NCBI GenBank assembly: GCA_035513575.1 | Contig: DATKBW010000040.1 | Coordinates: 10,687 to 74,686, forward strand | Direction: 5' to 3' | Source of the DNA: JAHWKI01 sp035513575 | Lineage (GTDB): Bacteria > Gemmatimonadota > Gemmatimonadetes > Longimicrobiales > RSA9 | DNA: 64,000 bases | Shown here: positions 9,491 to 17,929 of the stretch, piece by piece | Layout: each line of letters starts with the position of its first letter | Numbering within the stretch: position 1 is the stretch's first letter | Program-made: the position numbers and the translations under genes | The notes under the pieces: model-generated | Seen by the model: the letters and a program-made list of their open reading frames with translations, nothing else | Database searches by the model: none | Told to the model about the DNA's origin: nothing

Positions 9491-10008
9491 CCATGGTCGC
9501 CGCCCGGATCCGGAACGTCCTCGTCCGCGAGCTCGGCGCGGTCGCCCGGGAAGTTGCGGCGTACCCGAGCGACGAGCTCCTGTGGCGCGAGGTGCCGGGG
9601 CTCCCCAACCCGGGGGGAACGCTGGCCCTTCACCTCGCGGGCAACCTCGAGCACTACGTGGGCGCGGTCCTCGGCGGCACCGGGTACGTCCGTGACCGGG
9701 ATGCCGAGTTCGCCACCCGTGGCCTGACCCGCGCGGAAGTCCGGGCGCGCGTCGAGGCCGCGGCTGCCGCCGTCGACCGGTCGCTCACGTCGGCGACGGG
9801 GGCGCAGGTCGAAGGCGAGTACCCGGAGATGGTGGCGGGCCAAAGGGTTCGCACGGCCGACTTCCTGGTGCACCTCGTATCGCACCTGGGCTATCACCTC
9901 GGCCAGCTCGACTACCACCGCCGCATGGTCGCCCCCGACACCGGGGGGGTCGGCACGATCTCGCTCGCCGCGCTGCCAGATTACAGGAGCGGTCTCGTCA
10001 TCGACTAG
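9487..10008 (+). CDS. DinB superfamily protein
   Basis: 173 residues, predicted four-helix bundle. Conserved histidines typical of the DinB/YfiT metal site are visible: HLAGNLEHYV near residue 49 and HLVSHLGYHLGQLDYHR near residue 138. The superfamily includes thiol-dependent metalloenzymes, such as bacillithiol or mycothiol S-transferases, and many uncharacterised proteins, so no substrate is assigned. The start overlaps the amidase stop (ATGA). The 3' end overlaps the converging korB gene by four bases. Confidence 0.85.
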   Translation: MTMVAARIRNVLVRELGAVAREVAAYPSDELLWREVPGLPNPGGTLALHLAGNLEHYVGAVLGGTGYVRDRDAEFATRGLTRAEVRARVEAAAAAVDRSLTSATGAQVEGEYPEMVAGQRVRTADFLVHLVSHLGYHLGQLDYHRRMVAPDTGGVGTISLAALPDYRSGLVID

Positions 10009-11060
10009 CGGAAATCCTCCATGAGCTCGGCCAGGGCGTCGGCGCCCGGGCAGAGGTCTTCGTAGGGGAGGTCCACGAGAGGGCGCTCCACGGTGCCGAG
10101 CACCTCGTGCATGTCGCCGACATCCGATTCCACGAACAGCAACCCCGTGGCCACCTCGCCGGCCTCCTGGCGCTCCCGCAAGTAGCGGTACACGCGGTCG
10201 CGGCGCGTGGGGTCGAAGTCCTCCGGCACCTTCCGGAACCGGATCACGCTTCCGTCGTGCATGGGGACGTCCCGCACATCGCCCTCCGGGTAGTCCGCCG
10301 TGATGGCTCTCCGGAGCGGGACGAAATCCGCCTCCAGGACGGGTCGGTTCCGGTCGCGGGTGTAGCGGTAGCTCTTGGTGGAGGCTTCGTGGTCGTTGAA
10401 GGTGACGCAGGGCGAGATCACGTCGACGAGGGCGAACCCGCGGTGCGTGAGGCCGGCCTTGAGGATGGGGACGAGCTGGGCCTTGTCGCCGGAAAAGGAC
10501 CGGGCGACGAAGGTCGCGCCGAGGGAGAGGGCGAGGAAGACGGGGTCGATGGGGGTCTGCAGGTTCGCCTCGCCCCGCTTCGACTTCGAGCCGAGGTCGG
10601 CGGAGGCGGAGAACTGCCCCTTGGTGAGGCCGTAGACGCCGTTGTTCTCCAGCACGTAGAGCATGTTCACGTTGCGGCGGATCGCGTGGCAGAGCTGGCC
10701 GATCCCGATGGACAGGGAATCGCCATCGCCGGAGATGCCGATGTAGCTGAGGCCGGAGTTGGCGGCGTTCGCGCCGGTGGCCAGCGCCGGCATGCGGCCG
10801 TGGACCCCGTTGAATCCGTGCGCGGTGGCCAGGAAATAGGCGGGCGTCTTGCCGGAGCAGCCGATCCCGCTCAGCTTGGCCACCCGATGGGGCGGGATGT
10901 CGAGCTGGAAGAAGGCGTCGACGATGGCGGCGGTGACGGAGTCGTGGCCGCAGCCGGCGCACAGCGTGGACATGGAGCCCTCGTAATCCAGCCGCGTCAG
11001 CCCCAGCGCGTTCCGTTCCCGCCGGGCGTGATGGATCCTTGGCTTCCTGATGTAGCTCAT
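10005..11060 (-). CDS. korB: 2-oxoacid:ferredoxin oxidoreductase, beta subunit
   Basis: 351 residues. Thiamine pyrophosphate-binding beta subunit: CAGC at residues 34-37 with a further Cys at 68 are candidate cluster ligands, and GDGDSLSIGIG from 111 followed by LENNGVYGLTKGQ is the TPP/Mg signature. With KorA it oxidatively decarboxylates a 2-oxoacid, probably 2-oxoglutarate, to the acyl-CoA while reducing ferredoxin, or runs in reverse for carboxylation. 2-oxoglutarate specificity is inferred from overall resemblance only. The start overlaps the korA stop by four bases. Confidence 0.9.
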   Translation of the reverse strand: MSYIRKPRIHHARRERNALGLTRLDYEGSMSTLCAGCGHDSVTAAIVDAFFQLDIPPHRVAKLSGIGCSGKTPAYFLATAHGFNGVHGRMPALATGANAANSGLSYIGISGDGDSLSIGIGQLCHAIRRNVNMLYVLENNGVYGLTKGQFSASADLGSKSKRGEANLQTPIDPVFLALSLGATFVARSFSGDKAQLVPILKAGLTHRGFALVDVISPCVTFNDHEASTKSYRYTRDRNRPVLEADFVPLRRAITADYPEGDVRDVPMHDGSVIRFRKVPEDFDPTRRDRVYRYLRERQEAGEVATGLLFVESDVGDMHEVLGTVERPLVDLPYEDLCPGADALAELMEDFR

Positions 11061-12934
11061 GCGCCCCCCCCGATCTCGAGTCCGGCGTCCTCCGTCGCGG
11101 CCACACCGGCCGGTCCGCCGTTGAGGCCGGGGGGCTCCGGGATGCCGAGCCCGGCGAGGATCCCGTTGACCACGCGGCCGGGGCTCGCGGGCATGCCGTC
11201 GTAGAGACCGATGGCGGACATGCGGTCGCGTGGCACGCCGGTCTCCATGGCGAGCATCCTCAGCAGCTGGGCGTCCCGGTTCTGCTCCACCACGAACGTG
11301 CGCGCGTGGCGCACCAGGAACTCGGCGACGAGGGGGTGGAACGGGAAACCGCGGACCCGCAGGACGTCGGCCCTCACCCCCATGGCCTCGAGACGCTCCC
11401 GTGCCTCGAGCACCGCGCTGCGGCAGCCGCCGATGGTGACAATGCCGATGTCGGCGCCCGGCGTGGCACGGGTCTCGGGCTCGGGGAGGGCGGTGCGCGC
11501 CGAATCCACCTTCCGGTCCAGCCGGTCCACCACCTCCATGTAACCCGCGCCATCCTCCGTGTAACGGGCGTGGCTGTCGTGGCCGGACCCGCGCGTGAAG
11601 TACGCGCCCTTCGGGTGGCTGCCCGGGAGCGACCGGTAGGGGATGTGGTCGCCATCGACGTCCAGGTAGCGGGCGAACCCGCCCGCGGCCTCGAGCTGCT
11701 CCGCGCTCAGGACCTTGCCGCGGTCGGGGCGGTAGGCGTCGTCCCAGCGGAGCCGTGGCACGACCCAGTCGTTCATGCCGATGTCCAGGTCGCTCAGGAC
11801 GAACACCGGCGTCTGGAAGCGCTCGGCCAGGTCGAACGCGCGCACCGCGAAATCGAAGCACTCCGCGGGGTCGCCCGGGAACAGGACGATGTGCCGCGTG
11901 TCGCCGTGGGAGGCGTAGGCCACGACCATGAGATCGCCCTGCTGCGTGCGCGTCGGCATCCCGGTGGATGGGCCCGTGCGCTGGACGTCGAAGAACACGC
12001 AGGGGATCTCGGCGTAATAGGCGAGGCCGATGAACTCGCTCATCAGGGAGATCCCCGGCCCGCTGGTGGCGGTGAACGATCGCGCCCCCATCCACCCCGC
12101 CCCGATGACGATCCCGGCGGCCGCCAGCTCGTCCTCCGCCTGCACGATGGCGACACGCAGCCGCCCCGTCTCCGGGTCTTTGCGGAACCGGTCCGACAGC
12201 CCCGCGAAGGCGTCCACCAGGGAGGTGGAGGGTGTGATGGGGTACCAGGCGGCGACCGTGGCGCCCGCGTAGATGCAGCCCAGCGCGGCCGCGGTGTTGC
12301 CGTCGATCAGGATCGAGTCCGCGGTGGAGTCCTGCCGCTCCAGCCGGATGGGGAGCGGACACGGGTGGTGGGCCCGCACGTGGTCGTGGCCCAGCTTGAA
12401 CGCCTCGTGGTTGGAGTCCAGCAGCTTCTTCTTGGACCCGTAGGACTCCCGGATCAGCCCTTCCACCACCTCCGTGTCCACGCCCAGCAGTGCCGCCAGC
12501 GCGCCCACCATGATGATGTTGCGCAGCAGGATGCGCGTGCGGCTTCCCTGGAACCGCTCGTTGGACAGGTCGGCCAGCGGCACGCCGATGAAGGTCACGT
12601 CATCGCGCCGGGCTTCGCGCTGGAGCGTCCAGGACGTGTCGTGGAGGACCCACCCGCCAGGCCGGACCTCGGCCACGTCCCGCGCCTGTGTGGCGGGATT
12701 GAGCACGACCGCCAGGTCGAATACGCCGGTGCGCGCCGTGTGGCCGCGGCCGTTCACCCGGATCTCGTACCACGTCGGCAGGCCCTGGATGTTGGACGGG
12801 AACAGGTTCTTCCCCGAGACCGGGATCCCCATCCGGAAGATGGCCTGCATCAGCAGCGTGTTGGCGCTGGCCGACCCGGTGCCGTTGATGGTGGCGATCT
12901 TGAGGGCGAAGTCGTTCACGGCGAGTTGCGTCAT
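11057..12934 (-). CDS. korA: 2-oxoacid:ferredoxin oxidoreductase, fused gamma-alpha subunit
   Basis: 625 residues. The N-terminal gamma domain (about 1-180; INGTGSASANTLLMQA) is fused to the alpha-subunit pyrimidine-binding domain (from about 205; AAALGCIYAGATVAAWYPITPSTSLVDAF) and a C-terminal transketolase-like domain. This fused layout is common in aerobic and facultative bacteria with KorAB. It partners KorB through a four-base gene overlap and follows the GltD-like gene after 63 bases. The electron acceptor is likely a low-potential ferredoxin, consistent with the ferredoxin-domain protein encoded upstream. Confidence 0.92.
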   Translation of the reverse strand: MTQLAVNDFALKIATINGTGSASANTLLMQAIFRMGIPVSGKNLFPSNIQGLPTWYEIRVNGRGHTARTGVFDLAVVLNPATQARDVAEVRPGGWVLHDTSWTLQREARRDDVTFIGVPLADLSNERFQGSRTRILLRNIIMVGALAALLGVDTEVVEGLIRESYGSKKKLLDSNHEAFKLGHDHVRAHHPCPLPIRLERQDSTADSILIDGNTAAALGCIYAGATVAAWYPITPSTSLVDAFAGLSDRFRKDPETGRLRVAIVQAEDELAAAGIVIGAGWMGARSFTATSGPGISLMSEFIGLAYYAEIPCVFFDVQRTGPSTGMPTRTQQGDLMVVAYASHGDTRHIVLFPGDPAECFDFAVRAFDLAERFQTPVFVLSDLDIGMNDWVVPRLRWDDAYRPDRGKVLSAEQLEAAGGFARYLDVDGDHIPYRSLPGSHPKGAYFTRGSGHDSHARYTEDGAGYMEVVDRLDRKVDSARTALPEPETRATPGADIGIVTIGGCRSAVLEARERLEAMGVRADVLRVRGFPFHPLVAEFLVRHARTFVVEQNRDAQLLRMLAMETGVPRDRMSAIGLYDGMPASPGRVVNGILAGLGIPEPPGLNGGPAGVAATEDAGLEIGGGA

Positions 12935-12997
12935 GTCGTCGGCGCGTTGCGCTATCGGCAGGGTGAGGGGGGAGATGAGACTCGAGGGCGCAGAGCG

Positions 12998-14788
12998 TCA
13001 GCGCGCCACGGGGGCCGCAGCCTCCCTCCCCGCGTACGGGATCAGCAGCTCGAACTTGGCCATGTCCCAGGCCGCCGTCGGGCACCGTTCGGCGCACAGC
13101 CCGCAGTGGACGCACAGGTCCTCGTCCTTGACCATGACGCGCCCGGTATGCGGGAGGTCCGCGGAGACGTAGATGGCCTGCTGGAGGTTGAGGGCCGGGG
13201 CCTTGAGCCGGGGGCGCAGCTCGGCCTCGTCGCCGTTGACGGTGATGGTCAGGCACTCCACGGGGCACACATCGATGCAGGCGTCGCACTCGATGCAGAG
13301 GGGCGCGGTGAAATGCGTCTGGACGTCGCAGTTGAGGCAGCGCTCCACCTCGCGGAGCGTCTGCCGGTAGTCGAATCCCAGCTCGGCCTCGACATCGAGC
13401 TGTTTGAGCCGGGCCTCGACCTCCGCGTAGCGCATGGGCGTGCGCTCGGACTCGTCGTAGTCGTTGGAGTAGCTCCACTCGTGGAGCCCCATCTTGAGCG
13501 ACGCGAGGTTCATCCCGTACGGTGGCCGCTCGGTCAGCGGAAGGCCGTGGCAGAGGTTGTGGATGGAGATGGCCGCCTGATGGCCGTGCTCCACGGCCCA
13601 GATGACGTTCTCGGGCCCCCACGCCGCGTCGCCGCCGAAGAACACGCCGGGACGGGTGCTGACGAAGGTGGTCCGGTCCACCACCGGCAGGCCGCGGTCG
13701 TCGAGGTCGATCCCGATGTCCCGCTCGATCCACGGGAACGCGGCGTCCTGCCCGATGGCCACGATCACGTCGTCGCAGGGGATGACCACGGTGCCGGTTT
13801 GCTTCTGGTGCAGCCCGCCCTCGTCCTCCCACGACTCGTAGACGTCGAACTCCATCCCGGTCAGACGGCCGTCCTCGACGACGAACCGCGTGGGCGAGTG
13901 GTTCTCGACGATCTCGACGCCCTCGCTCTCCGCGTCCTCCAGCTCCCACGCGCTGGCCTTGAAGTAGCCCCGGGGCTTGCGCGCCATGACCTTCACCTCC
14001 GTGCCGCCGATGCGCAGGGCGGTGCGGCAGCAGTCCATGGCGGTGTTGCCGACGCCGATGACCAGCACGCGCTCCCCGATGGACTCCGTGTGCCCGAACG
14101 CCACCGACTCCAGCCAGTCGATGCCGATGTGCACGTGGTCCGCGTCGTCGTAGCGCCCCGGCAGCTCGAGGTTCTTGCCGCGGGGCGCGCCCGATCCCAC
14201 GAACACCGCGTCCCAGCGTTCCTCGAGGAGCGCCGCCATGCTGGCGATGGGCGTGTTCAGGCGCAGGTCCACGCCCATGTCGAGGATGTAGCCGATCTCG
14301 TCATCGAGCACCGCGGGCGGGAGCCGGAACTGGGGGATGTTCGTCCACATGAGGCCGCCGGCCCGACCCTGCTTCTCGAAGATCGTGACCTCGTAACCCA
14401 GCGGCATCAGGTCGTTGGCGACGGTGAGCGACGCCGGCCCCGCGCCCACGCACGCGATCCGTCTCCCGTTCTTCGTCGCGGGAGCCGTCGGCAGCCGGTC
14501 CGTGATGTCGCCCCGCAGATCCGCCGCCACCCGCTTGAGGCGGCATATGGCGACGGGCCCCTCCTCCACCCGGGCACGGCGGCAGGCGGGCTCGCACGGC
14601 CGGTCGCACGTCCGCCCCAGGACCCCGGGGAAGACGTTGGACTGCCGGTTCAGCATGTACGCGTCGGTGTAGCGCCCCTGCGCGATCAGCCGGATGTAGC
14701 CGGGCACATCGGTGTGGGCGGGGCAGGCCCACTGGCAGTCGACGACGCGGTGGTAGTACTGCGGATTCCCTACGTCGGTCGGCTCCAT
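12998..14788 (-). CDS. GltD-like FAD/NAD(P) oxidoreductase with ferredoxin domains
   Basis: 596 residues. The N-terminal Fe-S domain carries CQWACPAHTDVPGYI and CDRPCEPACRR. An FAD-binding motif (CVGAGPASLTVANDL, near residue 110) and an NAD(P)-binding motif (VIGVGNTAMDCCRTAL, near residue 250) follow. The C-terminus has a two-cluster ferredoxin module (CIECDACIDVCPVECL and CVHCGLCAERCP). This matches the glutamate-synthase beta-subunit-like family, which also forms the NAD(P)H-ferredoxin modules of NfnB-type enzymes. Next to KorAB, the likely job is shuttling electrons between ferredoxin and NAD(P); glutamate synthase is less likely because no GltB gene is present. The start at ATG 14788 overlaps the upstream small gene by 19 bases. 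Confidence 0.9.
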   Translation of the reverse strand: MEPTDVGNPQYYHRVVDCQWACPAHTDVPGYIRLIAQGRYTDAYMLNRQSNVFPGVLGRTCDRPCEPACRRARVEEGPVAICRLKRVAADLRGDITDRLPTAPATKNGRRIACVGAGPASLTVANDLMPLGYEVTIFEKQGRAGGLMWTNIPQFRLPPAVLDDEIGYILDMGVDLRLNTPIASMAALLEERWDAVFVGSGAPRGKNLELPGRYDDADHVHIGIDWLESVAFGHTESIGERVLVIGVGNTAMDCCRTALRIGGTEVKVMARKPRGYFKASAWELEDAESEGVEIVENHSPTRFVVEDGRLTGMEFDVYESWEDEGGLHQKQTGTVVIPCDDVIVAIGQDAAFPWIERDIGIDLDDRGLPVVDRTTFVSTRPGVFFGGDAAWGPENVIWAVEHGHQAAISIHNLCHGLPLTERPPYGMNLASLKMGLHEWSYSNDYDESERTPMRYAEVEARLKQLDVEAELGFDYRQTLREVERCLNCDVQTHFTAPLCIECDACIDVCPVECLTITVNGDEAELRPRLKAPALNLQQAIYVSADLPHTGRVMVKDEDLCVHCGLCAERCPTAAWDMAKFELLIPYAGREAAAPVAR

Positions 14789-14991
14789 CGCTTCTCGGGC
14801 TTCGAGGGGTCGGGGTCGTCGCTCACGGAGAACAGCGGGCACATCCAGCCGGTGCACCGGACCCGATAGTCCAGGCACACGAGGTCGGCGGGGTCGTGCA
14901 GCGACACGCGCTCGCGCGGAGCGCGTCCGGGTTTCAGCACGACGGGCACGTTCCGGTCGACGGCGGAGCAGTAGGCTCGGCGGACGTCCAC
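14770..14991 (-). CDS. Small cysteine-containing protein heading the kor operon
   Basis: 73 residues from GTG 14991, which has a strong GGAGGTGA ribosome-binding site five bases upstream, stronger than most in the window. Four cysteines (8, 39, 46, 51) sit in a segment reading DLVCLDYRVRCTGWMC, suggesting metal or cluster binding. Its 3' end overlaps the GltD-like start by 19 bases, so translation is probably coupled. It may be an accessory subunit or small electron carrier for the GltD-like/KorAB system; this is inference, and I do not recognise a named family. Confidence 0.7.
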   Translation of the reverse strand: MDVRRAYCSAVDRNVPVVLKPGRAPRERVSLHDPADLVCLDYRVRCTGWMCPLFSVSDDPDPSKPEKRWSRPT

Positions 14992-15303
14992 GCGTCACCT
15001 CCGGCGCTGAGGAGAGACCGGCCGGGCCGCAGGCTCGCGCTGCCCTCCCGTGGCGGCATCCGCGGATCTCTGCGTCCCGTGACGGGGACCCGGCTCGATG
15101 GGTCTGGGGGCAGCATCAATATGCTCGCCGGGGCGCCGGTAGGGCAAGTCCCTACAGGCCGAGGGGATAGTCCCTACAGCGACCGGGCACGGGGGGCGCG
15201 GACCGGCCGCGGCCCTCCGGAGCGCGTGTCGGCCCGGGGGCCGGCAGGGACCGGATGGCCGCGGCCGTGATGCCGTTTCCGGCGCGTTCTCAGCGCGTTC
15301 CGC
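14992..15303. other. Intergenic region upstream of the kor operon
   Basis: A 312-base gap without a convincing gene. It holds the strong ribosome-binding site of the small Cys protein at its left end and two GGGACT-type palindromes at 15139-15177. No sigma-70-like promoter could be chosen with confidence. Confidence 0.6.
15139..15177 (-). promoter_or_regulatory. Tandem GGGACT-type palindromes (DosR/NarL-like operator candidate)
   Basis: Two 17-bp imperfect palindromes share AGTCCCTACAG: GTAGGGCAAGTCCCTAC at 15139-15155 and GAGGGGATAGTCCCTAC at 15161-15177. Their centres are 22 bp apart, about two helical turns, so both would lie on one face of the DNA. On the minus strand, toward the kor operon, each reads GTAGGGACT. 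The half-site GGGACT resembles the known DosR/DevR box of LuxR-family hypoxia regulators. They sit 148-186 bases upstream of the first operon gene. Confidence 0.5.
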
Positions 15304-16212
15304 TCACCGCTCGACCGGGTACTCCGTCCTGCTCCAGTCGACGTACGAGCCATCGTAGAGCCGGACGTCGTAGCCCAGGTGCTTCGCGACGGTATACAGG
15401 AAGCTGGCCTGCCCGCCGGTGCGGCAGTACGCGACGACCGTGTCGTCCGGCCCGACACCCGCCTGCTCGAAGATCCGGCGCAGCTCCGCCTCGTCCTTCA
15501 GGCGCGGCGCGTCCGGGGACTCCACGAGGGTCTGCCAGAACACGTTATGCGCGCCGGGTATGTGGCCGGGGCGGTCGATCCCCTCGCCCGGGGTCTCGCC
15601 GCTGAACTCCGCCGGGGGCCGCGCATCGAGGATCACGACGTTCGGATCATCGAGCCGGTCGTGCACCCATCCGGCGTCGACGATCATGTCATCGCGCACG
15701 TCCACGTCCAGCTCCGCCGCGTCTTCCCCGGGTGCGGTCCGCCGGTCGGCGGCGGGGGTGGCTGCGAGGGCGGCCGGTCCGCCTTCCAGCAGGGCGGCGC
15801 GGTCGCCGAGGCCGAGATAGTCGAACGCCGCGTACGCGCGGCCGGCCGGAATCGGCGCGCCGACGATGAGGATCCGTCCTCCCCGTATGCCCGCGGCCTC
15901 GAGGGTCGCGGCCATGCTGTCAGGGGCCGGGAACTCGTTGGGAATCCCATCCCTCTCCACGCTGAAGGTGGAGAGCGGGAGGAACACGGCGCCGGCGTCC
16001 CGGGCCGCCTGGCTCATGCGGTCCGCCACGAACACGAGCTGAGCGCTCGCGCCCGTGTCATCGACGAACAGGTCCGCCACCGCCCGATCGACAGTGGAGC
16101 CGACCACTTCCGCCCCGGGCTCCGCCGCCGGCGACTCCTCCTGCATCGCCCCGCTGTCGCAGGCGAGCAGGAGCCCCGCGCCGAGCATGGCCGCCAGAAT
16201 CCGGATCTGCAT
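15304..16212 (-). CDS. Two-domain rhodanese-like sulfurtransferase, lipoprotein
   Basis: 302 residues from ATG 16212, preceded by AGGAGG. The N-terminus is a lipoprotein signal (GAGLLLAC). An N-terminal rhodanese-like domain (about 35-150) lacks the catalytic Cys. The C-terminal rhodanese domain (about 185-302) has LDARPPAEFSGE and the active-site loop CRTGGQA with Cys263. This is the usual inactive-plus-active arrangement of thiosulfate or 3-mercaptopyruvate sulfurtransferases, here envelope-anchored. It transfers sulfane sulfur to a thiol acceptor; the physiological donor is unknown. Confidence 0.88.
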   Translation of the reverse strand: MQIRILAAMLGAGLLLACDSGAMQEESPAAEPGAEVVGSTVDRAVADLFVDDTGASAQLVFVADRMSQAARDAGAVFLPLSTFSVERDGIPNEFPAPDSMAATLEAAGIRGGRILIVGAPIPAGRAYAAFDYLGLGDRAALLEGGPAALAATPAADRRTAPGEDAAELDVDVRDDMIVDAGWVHDRLDDPNVVILDARPPAEFSGETPGEGIDRPGHIPGAHNVFWQTLVESPDAPRLKDEAELRRIFEQAGVGPDDTVVAYCRTGGQASFLYTVAKHLGYDVRLYDGSYVDWSRTEYPVER

Positions 16213-16329
16213 GGATACCTCCTGGGTAAGGAGCGCGTGACTGCACCCACCGGGTCGCGGCAAGATTCGGGCGCGGCGGGCGGCGAGCCCGGCCGGCGCG
16301 GGGGCCGCCGACGAAGCCCCGCCCGGCGG

Positions 16330-16558
16330 CCCCGGCCAGCTCCACGGCCCAGTGCACGAACTCCATCACGTCGGTGTTCGCCCACATCCACCGCGGGAAC
16401 CGCTGGAACGGCTTGCGGTGCGGCCGGTCCCGCGGGTCGTGGCGCACGTACGCGTCGATCTCGGCGGCGTCCGGCCAGTCCGCCTCGACGGCGATGAAGT
16501 CGAACCCCTTCCGCTCGATCAGCTCCCGGGTGGGGCCACCTGCCCATCGGGCGTCCAC
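16330..16558 (-). pseudogene. Remnant of erythromycin-esterase-like domain
   Basis: A minus-strand frame encodes LIERKGFDF, AVEADWPDA and FPRWMWANTDVMEFVHW, which are conserved blocks of the erythromycin esterase-like family. The start of the domain is missing, the segment before LIERKGF is internally shortened, and the similarity stops after about 75 residues where the frame runs into unrelated sequence. It overlaps the end of pcm in a different frame. Some bacteria encode Pcm and an esterase-like domain as one fused chain, so this looks like the decayed 3' half of such a fusion gene after deletion and frameshift. Confidence 0.7.
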
Positions 16559-17220
16559 CCGGCCGCGCCCACGAGGGGCACGAACCGGACGGGTCCGAGG
16601 CTCTCCTCGTCCAGCAGGTCGCCGTCCTCGGACCGGCGGACGCGCACCAGCTCCTGCCCCTCGAGCGTATCACCCCGGGGGATGACCAGCCGTCCGCCGG
16701 GCGCCAGCTGGTCGAGGAGCGGCGGCGGGATCCGGCCGGGGCCGCCGGCGGCGACGATGATGGCATCATAGGGGGCGTGCTCGGGCCAGCCGAGCGTGCC
16801 GTCCCGCACCGCCACATCGATGTTGTCGTAACCCAGTGCGTCGAAGCGGGCGCGCGCCTCTTCCGCCAGGCTGGCGTGGCGCTCCACGGTGAAGACTTCT
16901 GCGGCGGCGCGGCTGAAGACGGCGGCGGCGTAGCCGGAGCCGGTACCCACTTCGAGGACGCGGTCGTCCGGTCGGAGAAGCGCGGCCTCGGCCATGAGCG
17001 CGACGATGAAGGGCTGGGAGATGGTCTGCCCTTCGCCGATGGGGAGCGGGCGGTCCTCGTAGGCGAACGGCGCGAGGTCGGGGGGGAGGAAGACCTCACG
17101 GGGGACCGTCCGCATGGCGTCGAGGATGTTCTCCGCCCGGACTCCGCGGCTGGCGATCTGGCGCTCGACCATCCAGCGCCGGGCCCGGCTTCCTTCCGTG
17201 CGCGCCTGTTGCGTCCGCAT
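16519..17220 (-). CDS. pcm: Protein-L-isoaspartate O-methyltransferase
   Basis: 233 residues, normal for Pcm. SAM-binding motif I is EVGTGSGYAAA (about residues 90-100), post-I is VFTVERHASLA, and the family blocks PLPIGEGQTISQP and APYDAIIVAAGG are present. It methylates L-isoaspartyl residues to start repair of damaged proteins in the cytoplasm. The C-terminus (WTPDGQVAPPGS) is encoded by DNA that in another frame belongs to the esterase remnant, so the native stop has probably been replaced after the fusion decayed. The catalytic core is complete, so activity is expected. Confidence 0.93.
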   Translation of the reverse strand: MRTQQARTEGSRARRWMVERQIASRGVRAENILDAMRTVPREVFLPPDLAPFAYEDRPLPIGEGQTISQPFIVALMAEAALLRPDDRVLEVGTGSGYAAAVFSRAAAEVFTVERHASLAEEARARFDALGYDNIDVAVRDGTLGWPEHAPYDAIIVAAGGPGRIPPPLLDQLAPGGRLVIPRGDTLEGQELVRVRRSEDGDLLDEESLGPVRFVPLVGAAGWTPDGQVAPPGS

Positions 17221-17322
17221 GCCTGTCCCGCTCCTGTAAGGCCTGATACCCGCGGCGCAGGATCCGGACCGGGTGGGGTCGCGGCGCTTCCCGGCCGGGC
17301 AGCGGGCTTCAGGAGCGGCGGC

Positions 17323-17748
17323 TCAGGCCGTGGCTTCCTCCAGCGCGCGTACCAGCGCGTCCGCCACGTCCTCCGGCGGGATCCCCTTGATGTCAATGCG
17401 CTGGAGCGCGCCGACCAGCTCCCCGTCGCGGAACACGCCGATGAACGGCGAGGAGGGCGGGAAGGGCGCGAAGATCTCCCGGACGCGCTCCGTCGCCTCC
17501 AGATCCGCCCCGGCGAACACGGTGCCGATGCGGGACGGGCGGGCGCGTTCGAGGGCCGTGCGCAGCCCGGGTCGCATGCTCCCCGCGGAGCAGCCGCACA
17601 CCGAGTTGACGACCAGGAGCGCGGTCCCGTCCGCGGCCGCCTCCATGAAGCGGTCGACGTCCTCCGCGGTCCGCAGCTCCTCGGCGCCGAGGGTGGTCAT
17701 GTCCGCGCGCATGGGGGCGATCATCAGCTCGGGGTAGCGGTGCTGCAT
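17323..17748 (-). CDS. BrxA/BrxB family bacilliredoxin
   Basis: 141 residues, the standard length for the YphP/YqiW family. The redox motif CGC is at Cys51-Cys53 within VVNSVCGCSAGS, and the surrounding blocks (PMRADMTTLGAEEL, PPSSPFIGVFRDGELV) are typical. Family members reduce mixed disulfides between proteins and low-molecular-weight thiols such as bacillithiol; whether this organism makes bacillithiol is not shown here. It shares a 180-base divergent spacer with the lytic transglycosylase gene. Confidence 0.92.
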   Translation of the reverse strand: MQHRYPELMIAPMRADMTTLGAEELRTAEDVDRFMEAAADGTALLVVNSVCGCSAGSMRPGLRTALERARPSRIGTVFAGADLEATERVREIFAPFPPSSPFIGVFRDGELVGALQRIDIKGIPPEDVADALVRALEEATA

Positions 17749-17929
17749 TCATTCCTCTCCTGGCAGTCGGTCGGGCTCGGGTTGGTGTAAGGTAACGGCG
17801 TGGGCGTTCGGGCGCGTCAGGGACGGCGACCGCTCTCCCGCCCGAGCCGGGCGACGAGGGCGTGGCTGGATCACGGAGACGGTGTATCGCGGCCGCCGGC
17901 CGGCCCGAAACCTGCCACGTGATAAACAC

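Noticed and set aside
12998..14788. Glutamate synthase small subunit (gltD) as the name for the FAD/Fe-S protein
   Set aside because: Extra C-terminal ferredoxin domains, no gltB, and linkage to korAB favour a ferredoxin-NAD(P) role.
11306..14869. Plus-strand open frame of almost 1200 codons opposite korA and the GltD-like gene
   Set aside because: Same reason: reverse-strand shadow of motif-complete genes.
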